This document shows, in pieces, positions 33,545 to 45,472 of a stretch of 64,000 bases of DNA. Every line of letters begins with the position of its first letter. Position 1 is the first letter of the stretch. The notes under the pieces were generated by a model. That model was not told the DNA's origin. It was given only the letters and a program-made list of their open reading frames with translations, and ran no database searches. The stretch comes from Geosiphon pyriformis (Eukaryota > Glomeromycota > Glomeromycetes > Archaeosporales > Geosiphonaceae), in NCBI GenBank assembly GCA_016748015.1, contig JAAOMT010000697.1, forward strand, positions 594,550-658,549, given 5' to 3'. The position numbers and the translations under genes were made by a program.

Positions 33545-35921
33545 TCAGTCATTATGACGGTTAGATTCCTTAAAAAATCCATGGCCAAAAGATAAAGGAA
33601 TGATTTCGGGAAGATCAGCTTTTGCAATCTCACTCATCGTCTTGGCATCAAGAATTAAGAGAAAACTCTTATTTTCTTTGCCGTTCAACACAACACTCAA
33701 TAGAATTCCATGATCTTCATCCATGGAGTCAGGAGCTGGTATGAATAGTGCTTCAGAAGGATAACAATCATCCTCTCTCCACATACCCACCGCTTCTTTC
33801 GTATCCAAGTCCTAGATATAAATGAATGAGCATGGGAATCCTGTCACATGATCAATAAGACGCGTGAAATACACTTACACATTTGACTAAGGAATCCCAT
33901 ATCTGTCCTATTTGCCCAGCCGCTTTTGCAGATAGCCCAATTCCATAAACGTATCGGTAACGCAATCTTTGGTATTGAGGATTAATGCTAAATTGAAGAT
34001 TAATATTTAGTTTTTCAGATATTAATAAAACACAAGAATTTTTATGGTTACCTTTGTCTTACCTTGGCAATTCCAAAGTCGAGTCCGAACACCGAACATA
34101 ACTGGCACGAGGCCAAGGATGAGAATTTGAAGAATTTTGTGTAGATCCTCTGAATAAATTCGTGACAGAATTTTGAAGCACTTCACGTTGAGTTATTTGA
34201 GGTTGAGCGAGGAATTTTACCGATTCTATCTGTATATTTTGTAAAACGAATCGACGAATTTCTGCTAAAGGAAATTCTTGAATGAACCCTTGCCGTAATT
34301 GTCCAAGGTTGAGAAAATGAGCAATTTCGTCATTTTCGTAGCATGCTATGTCGATATAGATATTATCGTCTTCATCTTCAAAAGCATTAATATGGTGAAA
34401 CCTAAACAAAAGAACATGTGTTAGCTAGTTTTATTAACCTTCTAATTAAGAAAAACTATATAATACTCACGCAAAACACGCGTCTGATTTATAAGTTACA
34501 ATGTGCTCCTTCTTTGTTCGTGATATTACATAAAATAAAGTAGGCTCTTCCGGTCTAAAGGTAAATGAATCTAAAATATTATCCGACCATTTGAAATTGA
34601 GACCGGCATTACGCCCATAAAAAGGAAAAAGAACCTGAATATGGGAGTAATTTTCATGACAAAAATGAACATTAGAGTCAATGTGTTTAAATGTGATGGT
34701 CAATTTGTTTGACTTGATTAGAAAACAGACTTACTAAAATAATAAAACGTGGGGTGACAGCAAAACTATGAACATAGGATGCTTTTGCAGTTATTGTAGC
34801 AATTAAATACCCATTTGGGTATTTCTCAGAGAGCGCAAAAAAGTTATACTTTGTACCGAGAGTGTGATATTCCATATTGAAGTTTATCAATTCGCGAGTG
34901 GTCTCATCAAAGTGTGAATGGGGGGCAGCATGATCTCCTTTGAATAGGGGATTTAATTCTTCCCAAGAATATACACGTGTCGGAGTCAAATCATGCGCGT
35001 CTAGTTCTACTACTTGACTGGCATGATTTTGACAATATATTTTTGGTTTTTCCCCAGCTTTAGTCAAAGGAAAATTGCCATTAATGTAAGCGTTGCAAGG
35101 TTCTAACTCGGGTTTTGTTGTTCGTTTTTTCGTTATTAATTTGGCAAGAGGAGTTTGGCTGATATATTTGAAAATATCTGTTATTTAATACTTCAAATGT
35201 AAAAATAAATCAACAGATAATTCTTACTTAACGTGGGTCTTGAATAAAGAGAACGGATGAGTCGTCACAATTCCATGACGATCTCGTATTTTTGATTCGT
35301 ATTTTTTGCTGGTATGCCTCGATCGATATATTATTGTATTGCTTCCACCGTCCAACACAAAACGATTGATAAGAGGCAATCTTTATCACAAAACCAATAG
35401 AGCAATTAACAAAAGGATCAAGTTTTGTGAAAAAGTAAACTTGAAGGAATTATTCAAGCATAATAATATGGATTTCACTCACCCATCAAACCAATGTCCC
35501 ATAGAAAAAGTAGCGGTGCCACTTTCATACTCACCATCACCCACCTCAATCATCTTGTTATATCTTACATCGTAAGTTCCAGGTCCTACCGTAAAAAGCT
35601 CTCCATTTAACCATGAAGGCAAATCACCAGTGAGACTAAGTTCCACCGCGTGAGGAGTCTCTTTCGCGTTAAGGAATCCCTAAGATGAAAGGAGCTCAAA
35701 GGTTTTAAAAGGAGTTTAAGGCCAGGTGAGATGAACTCAACGAACCTCTTTGTACTAATTGAAAGGAGTTATAGTTCAGCGTGTACCTTGTGATAATGAA
35801 GATCAGACCTAAATCCAAAATTATTTTCATGTGAATTGTTTGAAAAGTTTCGGGTGTCTTCAGAAAGTCTTGGCTTTTCTGAAAAGTCTTGAAGTTCAAC
35901 AGCGATTGAGTGTTCTGACAT
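33545..35921 (-). CDS. Carotenoid cleavage oxygenase (RPE65/BCO/CCD family)
   Basis: Iron(II) enzyme that splits double bonds of carotenoids or apocarotenoids with O2. Eight exons (35787-35921, 35483-35679, 35228-35380, 34735-35158, 34471-34634, 34063-34401, 33879-33987, 33545-33811) give 1788 bases, or 595 residues, the usual family length. All four iron-binding His can be placed: AAPHSHFD (about residue 242), YVHSFAVTP (292), FHHINAFE (360) and SFGHGFF (584). The N-terminal WLNGELFTVGPGTYDV and GHWFDG are also typical. The animal-like FHHINAFE suggests the BCO/RPE65 side rather than plant CCD8. No signal peptide is seen. In fungi such enzymes make retinal or apocarotenoid signals; the substrate cannot be predicted. 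It is divergent to KICS2. Confidence 0.93.
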
Positions 35922-36206
35922 GTTCCTTAACAATGAAAAGTTTGATAAAAATGTAATTATTGATCACTGAGGGGCTATCGTGATTAATATGCTATTGCTC
36001 ACCCGAGATTTTCTAGATTCGAAAATCCAAGCACCCGGGCTCTAGCAATATAATTGGTTTCATATATATGACAACAGTAACCATTCGGAGAATACTGAAA
36101 TGCAAACAGCTATTATTTACATAAAATTATGCATGCCGAAGATTTTTAATGGCAATCAAAAATCCCCTGTATGGCTAATAGATTTTTGATAATAATTTAT
36201 ATAGAG
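35922..36206. promoter_or_regulatory. Divergent intergenic region, carotenoid oxygenase / KICS2
   Basis: 285 bases between opposing start codons, so promoter elements for both genes are expected. No motif was identified with confidence. Confidence 0.45.
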
Positions 36207-38347
36207 ATGGGTGCTGATCAAACAGAGATCACTTTTTCAGCGATGCAAATTTCATGTCAAGAATATTTAAAAGCTCTTGGCTGTTTTGACTATAACGCAG
36301 CAAATAAGATAGCCAGTAAAATATCAAAGGTAACTTTGATTTTTTTGAAGATATGCTGTCCTGTATGACAAACTTCCAAGAGTTAAAACTTTGATTTTAG
36401 ATAAGTGCAGTTATTGGAAGTTTGCTCACCACTTTGGCAAAATGTGAGCTCACCTATACCTCACTGGAGTTTCTCAAGAGCAAGTTTCTTCGAAAAGACG
36501 ACGTAAGCTTTAGCAAAAATACTAAAATAGATCAATTGTGAAACTTGGTGAAAAAAGAAAGCCTGTGTGGTAAATATATATAGCGGTCTTCCAGTTTTCT
36601 TATCAACTTTTGTTTTTTCAATAGTTCCTTGATATTCTTTATTTGGAAGCACTCAAAGAAATCCAAAATATCGTGAAAACTTTAACTTCATCACCTAATA
36701 TGATCGACCAAGACAGTATAGACCATTTTATCAACTTTTCCCATGGCTTACAAGAATTCATACCTATTCGACGGGCCCAGATTCACATGTATAAATCAGG
36801 AATATTTTGCATTTGAGAAACTGGTTTTTATTTTATTTTTAATTTTTTAAAATAATTCAGATACCGCTCGCTTCCGACCGCTTTTTCCGATCTTGCCAAT
36901 CACTCAGTTGTTAGTGAAATCGAATCGATTCGAGCAAAGGTAGAAGCGAACAAATTGAGAGAGAAGCTTGGGCTTTTGGGCATTGGTGTCGAGTAGGTAT
37001 ATCAAGTTTCGAGTAAGTTTAAAACAGCAGTATTTCTTGTCAATATTCAAATTCTTGCTTTTATTACATGGTACTTCAATCTTTAGAGATAATTTGCTAC
37101 TTTTTTAACTTCTAAAAAAATATATTATACATTTTCCAACACCCTATTAAAATGTTCTCAAAAGACGAGAATTGAGCATGCTCCGTAATTTGCTTATTGC
37201 ACACACCGCAATTGTTAATTATAATTTTAAAGACACTACTATTAACATGTACGCTGCGAAGATCGAATTAAGAGAGTGGCGTAAGATTTGCTCACATCAA
37301 GAGTACTCTGAGGTATGTACTGGGTCTATTATTCTTTGTGTCTGGAAAGTCGCTAATTTGGTCTTTTACCTTAAGAAATCAGCAGATAAACCGGAAGAGA
37401 CAACTCGAGGTTTATTTTGGCATAGCTTTTTCTCTTCAGGGTTAGAGGTAAATATTATGATCATATTCGCATTAGCTTGTTTTTCTTGATTAATTTAGCA
37501 AACTGATAACATAATTCAGATCTAATATTTCAAAGAAAAATTCAAAAGGTGGGAGGCGAGATCAATCACTTAACAACATGGAATGGCTTAGAAAATATCA
37601 TTGTAATCTGACCGCAAAAATGACCCTATACTTTACCAGTGCTTTGCTTGAGCGAGAAATGACCATGAATGGTGATTTCAAAAATCTTTGGAGAAAGATT
37701 GATGCTGAAAATTATTACGAGCTGTATGTATTTCATAGATTTATAAATTCTTAAAAAAGTCCTATTAATAAAACATCTTATCCATCATAGAATTAGAAAT
37801 TTTAAAAAAAAGTCCGGTGCTCATAGTATTGCCTTGATCTATGAGGTTACAGATGACATCCAATTTCAACCACATGGTTATATATGCAATGATGTCCATT
37901 ACGAAAAACCTACCGGGATAAACTCTTTTCCGTGCATTTATTCTTATCCCAAGGTCTATATTCAATCTTTCTATTTTTATTCAAATTTGTCCTGATTAAT
38001 CAGATTTAGATTTTTTAGCTCATCAAATCTGCCCAAAATTTTTTCCCGAAAATGAATTTCAACAGGAACAACCATTGGAGCATTGGCCCAATATTATTTC
38101 CATTATGCAAGGACAAGATCCTATTAAATGTACACCATTTCATCGATCAACTCCCATTTATTTTTGTGATAAAGGAGTTGGAAGCACTTATTATATGATT
38201 CGCGTGGATGCTCACGTTGGCCTCGTGATAATATACACGGAGAAACATACACATTCTGACGCTGCAACTTCTGAATTTATAATGTCAATGGCAAATCGGC
38301 TAAGTGGCGTTGAAGTTTTGCAAAATCTTCAAAAATTGACTGACTAA
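36207..38347 (+). CDS. KICS2: KICSTOR subunit 2 homologue (C12orf66/KICS2 family)
   Basis: In animals KICS2 is part of KICSTOR, which tethers GATOR1 to lysosomes for nutrient control of TORC1. Nine exons (36207-36329, 36401-36502, 36625-36788, 36861-36992, 37177-37312, 37376-37447, 37536-37723, 37791-37953, 38066-38347) total 1362 bases, exactly 454 codons; human KICS2, as I recall, is about 445 residues. Matching segments: LKALGCFDYNAANKI near the start, SHGLQEFIPIRRAQIH, DMLRNLLIAHT, LTAKMTLYFTSALLERE, FQPHGYICNDVHYEKPTGI and LEHWPNIISIMQGQDPI near the end. The TAG at 36994 is intronic when the GTAGGT donor is used. An alternative start at 36171 would add 12 residues. The assignment rests on remembered similarity. 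Confidence 0.85.
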
Positions 38348-39349
38348 ATGACGCAATTATGCTAAAAGGGCAAAATTCGAAGATCTCTTAATTTCTCACA
38401 GTTCCTCTGCCTTTGAAATTTAAAAATTTTGCTTTCTTTTATGTGTTGTGATTTTACGTGAAAAATGAAATCTTCAATGTTCATTAAGTGTGAAAACTTA
38501 ATCCTGCCAAGGAAAGGCACGATTATTTTACTTTGATAAACAGTTGGGTTATGATCAATAAGTATTTTTCTGAAATTTTTAAGACCAGTTCAAGGAGATA
38601 ACTTTATTGTAAATAGGGTCAATTGATAAGACTCAAGCAATTGTAAATTTTCTTTTTCCTTGAAAAGCGTATTTATTCAACTGAACGTCAAAAAATACGA
38701 TTATGCCTTGATTAAATCTATTTTAAAAGAGTCATTAAATAGAGATTCTCAAGCTGAAAAAGCCTTCATTTCTAAATAGTTTCCCAAAGTGTTGTCATTA
38801 ATATATTTTTATTCATTTCAGAGATAAAATAAATTTTGAGAAGTCCAAAATTTGGAAACTTTTCTGTAAATTGAGCCCTCTAGCTAGTCAATTGAAAAAT
38901 GAGAGCATAAAATAATGGCTAAGACTCTGAATTTAATATTTCAACTTGTAGCAAAAGAACCGTGCCTGAAATGAGAAAATATTATTTTATTCAAAGAAAG
39001 TAAATTTTCAAAAAGTTGCGAAGAGAATGATTTTAATAAAAAGTGTCTGCAGTTGTGTGAAACATTGTTTTAAAACAGGGGGGAGTGAGAAGGAGATATC
39101 GGTGTCAACAAGACATTCCCATGAGGAAATGGTCGCAGCAGATTCCCAGAATACCTAACTCCAGATATGACGAAGCCCATGTTTGAAAAAGGGACCCAAA
39201 CAGACTATAGTATTTATCTGAATATTACAAAGCTGATGAATCTATGTGTTCAATCCAAAAACTTTCTAGTCTTCTGCTGACAGAGTCTTGTGCTTCTTTG
39301 AAGAAATTAAAGCCAATCTGATAATATCATCTTCTCCCATCAAAGATGC
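38348..39349. other. Intergenic region between convergent KICS2 and Ariadne genes
   Basis: About 1 kb between two converging genes, of ordinary composition, presumably holding both 3' untranslated regions. No ORF, repeat or RNA gene is recognised. Confidence 0.5.
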
Positions 39350-41201
39350 TTATCCCTTTATATCTACCTGAAAATCCCAACGATTCTCCATGAGGCCTTT
39401 AGCGGTATCCTCCAATAATACTTCCCTCCTACTTCCAACATAGACAGTCTTGTCCAAGACTTGTTGTTTCAACTCTGTAATCTTCTCGGCCTCAATAGGT
39501 TTCTCCAATAATTCGGAAAGTTGTTCAACAGCCATTTCAAGATCACGTTGGTTGTCCTCGAATATCTCAGTTTGATTATTGCGTGCAAGATAAAATGCAA
39601 AAGCGTACGTCCACTTCAGGGTCATTCGACATTGAACTAGAATATCGACAGCCTTCTTGAGAAATTGAACTTCAATCCAAGATAAATCGGATGTTTGTTG
39701 CATTTCTTCCATTTTCTTTTCAGTCTTGAGGTAAAGCTCACGATCAAGTTTTGCTGATTGCTCGTGATTCGCAAATCGATTGTAATACTAAATTTAGAAA
39801 AAATGATATGGAAAGAATTTAAATAATTTATACTCTTTTTGCGACCATAGAAAAATAAACAAATTGAAAAACCATAAATACATGGAGATATCGTTCGAGT
39901 GATGCTCGAGACTTTGCCTGTTGATCTCTTGCATCTTGACTGCTTTTTTCGTCAAATCGATTACAATTATACCAGCTCGTACCATGCTCAGACCAGGGAC
40001 CCATGCAAACCCAACAAAATTCATATTTGCATTTCCTACAAGTCATATGATTACACCCACCATTCTTTTCAATGGTAGAATGACATTTACTACATTCTTT
40101 TGTATGAGCTGATATCCAATTAGCTGTCTCTGAATCATCTTCACACTTTTTGATCCATCTTTTAACAAGAGCACAAATAGATGGTTGATGATCAGCCACA
40201 CCACAACCAAAGCAAAAGCGATGATGACAATCACATTCAACAGTTGGCACGATACTAATCAAAGAAGTTTGAGGGACATGACATTCAATAGCATATTCAC
40301 AGCTTGGAGCAGGACACCATCGCAGATAGTCATTATCGTCGACGTATGTTCTATTCAATAAGGTTCGATACCTAGAAGAGTAGGAATTTCGAGAAGTTGG
40401 ATGATCGCAAATTTAGGTTTAAATTGATGCGTAAATAATGCAATATAAATACCTAGCTTGAACATCTTTCTTCACAGCCAACGCGACAGTTTTTTCATCC
40501 ACAATGACGTTACAATTGTTTGCCATACATAATATTCTTCTACTTTCCCCTTCTTCTTTGATTTTTTGTGTCAAATAATGTTCATAACAGTCCCGACAGA
40601 AACGATCATTGCAAGACAAAGCAAGGGTCTCTAAATTTTTATCGTCATTGCAACAAATGTCGCATACAAAACTGCGGACTTTTGTAAATTTTGGTGCCCT
40701 GGAGTTCTCTGTGATTACTCCAGCCTGCTTTAATACATCCACAGAGTCATCCATATACCGTTCGATAAGGCGTTCTTTATTCCATCGAAAGTGACGCAGA
40801 AGCGTCGCAACATGTTGTCTCTCAATCCCAAGAATATTTGAAACATGATTAACTTCCTCTTCCTGTTGTTTAACTATACCATCGACCGAGTGAACTTTAA
40901 ACTCAACCTCATAATTTTTTGGTCGATCTTTATCGGCAACGACATCGGTAAAGTTGAGATCGCCATCATCGTCCAGAGGGTCGGGTTCTTCTTTTATATC
41001 AAGAAAATGACTTTTGTAAGTTTCTCATTACCAAGTCAGGAAGCGGGGAAATTCAGGGTGAAAAAAAATTAAATGCATTTTATAATCAAGAAATTCTTTA
41101 AACATACCGGACTCGTACATAGAAGCATCTTCGTCTTCTCCGTCTTCGTCTTCATAAGGGTCATAATCTTCCAAATAATCTTCTTCGGAGTTGTCCGACA
41201 T
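39350..41201 (-). CDS. ARIH1: RBR E3 ubiquitin ligase, Ariadne type
   Basis: RING-between-RING ligase that receives ubiquitin on a catalytic Cys and usually cooperates with neddylated cullin ligases. Four exons (41108-41201, 40453-40990, 39882-40371, 39350-39787) give 519 residues; Ariadne proteins are about 500-560. In order: an acidic N-terminus, a UBA-like region (LLRHFRWNKERLIERYMDD), RING1 (VCDICC, then CNDRFCRDCY), IBR (RWCPAPSCEYAIEC, then CHHRFCFGCG), RING2 (CSKCHSTIEKNGGCNHMTCR with the catalytic Cys in GGCNHM, then FCWVCMGPW), and the Ariadne domain (MEEMQQTSDLSWIEVQFLKK). The splice after ERYLH, rather than reading on, restores YYNRFANHEQS. All key Cys/His are present. Confidence 0.95.
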
Positions 41202-42139
41202 AGTTTCAATTTTTCTTTTCTTACGCTGTGGTGAAGTCGTCTTGACTGGTGAGCACGTAAAACCACAAATTTGATTAAGAATGAACCCTGCACAGTAATT
41301 CTAAAGACAAAATAACATGAAAGAGTAAGGAGTCTCGGTGGATCGCTTTTATAATTGGGCAAAGCCTCCGTAGTCCGCAATAAGTGACTAATCAATGGGG
41401 TTGCTTGATGTACTGCGGCCTGAAGAACAAAGGATGTATCACAAAGACTCGCGCAAATCACCTGATATAACATCAACGAGCAGTATTTTCTAGTTGGACA
41501 AAAAATGAATTTCAAGAATATTTTTTGCAAATTTTTAATCAATGTTAAAATTCAATTTGAAAAAAATACATAATGCTGTTTTAATAATTTTAATAATTGC
41601 TAATTAATATTTTTAATTTATATTAGAAATTTTTAAATAATAAAAAACATATATAATTAAATTGAGAATTATTATAATAAAAATTGATGTATAAATAAAA
41701 TTTTAATATAAAAACACATATTTTAAACTTAATTATATATATTATAAAATAAGAATTATGAATTAAAAATAAAATAAATATTATAAAAAATAACAATTTT
41801 TTTTAGTAAAAACAAAAAATTTTTGAAAATTTTTGAAAAAATTATAAAAAAACAAAGACCAAAAAATTAAAAAATAATTTTAGTATTTTTTTAATCAGTA
41901 AATGTAAATTTTATTAAAAATACATTAGTAAAAATCTTATTTTAATTTTTACTATATTTTAAAGTTTATTTTTAAAAAAAATTGTTTTTAAATAGCATAA
42001 AAGCTTTAATATTTAAAATAAATACACATAATTAATAATATTTTTTATTAAATCATAATTAATAAAAATGTGTTTAAATTAGTTTTTAGAAAAATTTAAT
42101 ATATATTTTTATATAATTTTTTTTTATTACATATTTAAT
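41202..42139. other. Upstream region and AT-saturated DNA
   Basis: The first 350 bases have normal composition and presumably carry the promoter of the Ariadne gene; the open frame there on the minus strand has no recognisable content. From about 41550 the DNA is almost pure A/T with no feature. Confidence 0.45.
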
Positions 42140-44174
42140 AAGTACAGTTTAACTATTATTTAGAAATTAGAAACAAATTAAGTGTTTCAAAGCTAAATAT
42201 AGTTTACATATTTTTTATATATAATTAGTTACTTAAGTCAGTTTATACTATATTAATATTTTAAAAAAAACTTACTTAAAGAAAACATTTTTTAAACAAT
42301 CTTAAACAATATAGTACTATTATTAATCAATTTAATCAGCCACTTGGCTATTTTTAAAATATTAATCTTAATATTAATAAGTTTATGTTTCTATAATAAT
42401 ATTAAATTAAAAAACATATTATTATCAACTACAGACAAATTTATATAAAAACCAAACATATTAATGTTTTCATAGTCATACTTAATTTTTAAAACAACAA
42501 CTTTTTATTTTAACTTATTAATTACTTTGCTAAAGATACTTATATATACCAAAATCTTATTAAATTTAAAGCCAAATACACTACTTAAAACCAAATTATT
42601 ATTATTGATAAATTGTTTAAATATAGTAACCAAAGAACTAACCAGCTTAACAATAAACTTAACCAAAACAAAAAACTTGGTCAAACTAAACTTTAAAAAG
42701 GTTAACCAAAAAAAAACCACAGAAACATTAATCACTATATTAACAAAAAAAGCAAAACCAATTGGAGAACTAGAAACTAAAAAAGACACAAAAATAATAG
42801 CTTTAATATAAAACTTAATTTCAACAAAATAAGACACAAAAGTTTTGAAAGTTTTAAAAAAAAGAAATTAAGATACTTCATAATTAACAGCCAAATAATT
42901 CAAATCTTAATACTTAAAATAGCATTAATATTTAGAAGTTTTTTATCAAATACAATACTTTTTTAAAGTATCAATTCAAATAACAGCAGTATTTAAATTA
43001 TTTTATAACTAAAACAAACTGAAAATACAACCAAAATTAAGTAAATAAAAAATAAAACAAGTTTAATTATCAATTTAAGAAATTATATTACTAATTTTAT
43101 AGGCAGTACAGCCAAAAAAAAGATTGACCAACTTGATTTTAAATTTATTATGAAACAAAATAGTCTTATTTTGATTTATTAAAAAAAAAATTCTAATACT
43201 ATTCTTACTCAATAAAACTGACTAATAATTTCAAAGCAAATACAACAATATCTAAATTCTTAAAATAAATAACTATATATTGCCAAATATTAATAGACTT
43301 TAATACAACACAAATGACTTTTCCAAACACATTAAATGCTATTTTAATATTAGCAGCAAATATATCTAAAAACATATTATGCAATATAATAGCAGCAAAA
43401 AAAAAACCAGACTCAGAAATCACCAAAAATTTGGCAATTTTAAAAGTAATTAGACAAACAAAGCTTCTATGTTCAACCAAAAATGCAGTTTTCAAAGACT
43501 TTTAAGAAATAAACTCTATATAAAAAACCATTACATTATTTTTTACAACTAATTTTGCATTTAAAAAACCATATATAGACTGAAAAACAGTTCTAATATA
43601 AGTTAATTTGATCTTAAAAGTAGTATTAAACACCAAAATAAAGACTATTTATTCAATAAACTTTTAATAACCAGTAATAATTTTTTAAGCTCTATTAGTA
43701 ACAACATTAAAAACCAGAAAAAAAAATGATAAATCAGTTTCTATTTGATTAATTCAGTTCTTAAAAACAAGTTATCTAACAAAAAACTATTGTTTTGCTT
43801 TTAAAACTAATAAAGATTTATTAAAAAACACCATATTTAGCAATACAGCTAGTAGTTAATCTTAATCTATCTTATATAATATATCAGATAATGTAATAAA
43901 GATTTCATTTAAAATCTTATTTAAAATCACAAAAAGATTTAATATAACAATAGCAAAAACAAACAACTGTTTTTACTTTTTAGAATTTTTGGTTTTTTTG
44001 GCTATTTTTAAAGAAGTAGTATTAATAGCATTAGATGTAGCAATAATAATTGAAAAAACCAGCTTGTTAACTGGCTTATTATTAAAAACTTTTGGGCTCT
44101 TAGTAAAAATAGAGACAATATTAAGATTAATTCAAGTATGTTTTTTAAAAGAACCTTAACTAGTAAAGAACCAG
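42140..44174 (-). mobile_element. LINE fragment with ORF1, minus strand
   Basis: Two open pieces: 43205-43495 (AFLVEHRSFVCLITFKIAKF, then AFNVFGKVICVVLKSINIWQ, then YIVIYFKNLDIVVFALK), an RRM-like ORF1 segment, and 42505-42837, a Ser/Val/Lys-rich tail (KFIVKLVSSLVTIFKQFI). The LINE 3' tail motif lies at 42165-42245. The ORF1 subfamily differs from copies A and B. Most of ORF2 is absent or unreadable. Confidence 0.55.
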
Positions 44175-44685
44175 TATTACATATGATTATTTGAGATGTT
44201 GATACAAATAACAAACCCATAACTTGGTGCTCAATAGCTTAATAATATTGGTAAATCTGAAGGTTTTTGTGATTTGAAGATTTTAGTTGAGTTCTTTGTA
44301 TAATAAACAGATATTCAATAATTGTTTTAATACTCTCTCAGAAGCTTATTCTATGAATTTCTTTCTTTAGTTAGTGGCCAGTTTATTCTGATAGTTGTGC
44401 TTTTCTGATAAGCTATTCTCAATTTTATAAGTTCTTTATCTTTGTTTTATGGGTTTTTTACTAAGCTATTTTTGATATTAAAATTATTCAATACTTAATC
44501 TTTTTAATCAGTTAGTAAGTCAACAAAACAAATGAAAAAAAAATGAAAAAAAATAAGAAATTAGTATCTTATCAATAACTGTTGTTACAGTTTAAGAATT
44601 TAGCAAAAAGAATCATAAAAATAATACAAACTATTCAATCATAATATAGCACAGTAATAATCTTAAAAAGGTAATAATTAACATA

Positions 44686-44777
44686 GTAGCAAACACCATC
44701 TCGCAATAGTGGCAAGCACCAGTTCACAATAGCAGCCAACACCAATTGGTGATAGCAGCAAGCACCAGGTTGAAATA
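44686..44777. repeat. 23-base minisatellite, four units
   Basis: Four consecutive 23-base units of the form GTRGCAARCACCANNTNNNAATA, for example starting GTAGCAAACACC, GTGGCAAGCACC, GCAGCCAACACC and GCAGCAAGCACC. They lie inside the insertion just left of the N gap, and repetition may explain the gap. Confidence 0.8.
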
Positions 44778-44848
44778 TCAAAAAGAAAGTATTTTCTCGT
44801 AGAACTACAAACATGTATATATACAGTAGTTTTAATATTGGGAAAGAA

Positions 44849-45472
44849 NNNNNNNNNNNNNNNNNNNNNNNNNNNNNNNNNNNNNNNNNNNNNNNNNNNN
44901 NNNNNNNNNNNNNNNNNNNNNNNNNNNNNNNNNNNNNNNNNNNNNNNNNNNNNNNNNNNNNNNNNNNNNNNNNNNNNNNNNNNNNNNNNNNNNNNNNNNN
45001 NNNNNNNNNNNNNNNNNNNNNNNNNNNNNNNNNNNNNNNNNNNNNNNNNNNNNNNNNNNNNNNNNNNNNNNNNNNNNNNNNNNNNNNNNNNNNNNNNNNN
45101 NNNNNNNNNNNNNNNNNNNNNNNNNNNNNNNNNNNNNNNNNNNNNNNNNNNNNNNNNNNNNNNNNNNNNNNNNNNNNNNNNNNNNNNNNNNNNNNNNNNN
45201 NNNNNNNNNNNNNNNNNNNNNNNNNNNNNNNNNNNNNNNNNNNNNNNNNNNNNNNNNNNNNNNNNNNNNNNNNNNNNNNNNNNNNNNNNNNNNNNNNNNN
45301 NNNNNNNNNNNNNNNNNNNNNNNNNNNNNNNNNNNNNNNNNNNNNNNNNNNNNNNNNNNNNNNNNNNNNNNNNNNNNNNNNNNNNNNNNNNNNNNNNNNN
45401 NNNNNNNNNNNNNNNNNNNNNNNNNNNNNNNNNNNNNNNNNNNNNNNNNNNNNNNNNNNNNNNNNNNNNNNN
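44849..45472. other. Assembly gap (624 N)
   Basis: A run of N; no sequence is available. Translations across it are meaningless. Confidence 1.

Noticed and set aside
36994-36996. Stop codon ending a short 5' gene, making KICS2 two genes
   Set aside because: A GTAGGT donor just before it and a downstream acceptor keep the frame and restore collinear similarity to KICS2.
39788-39881. Extension of Ariadne RING2 exon into VFQFVYFSMVAKR
   Set aside because: Splicing after ERYLH gives the conserved Ariadne junction; the extension is intronic.
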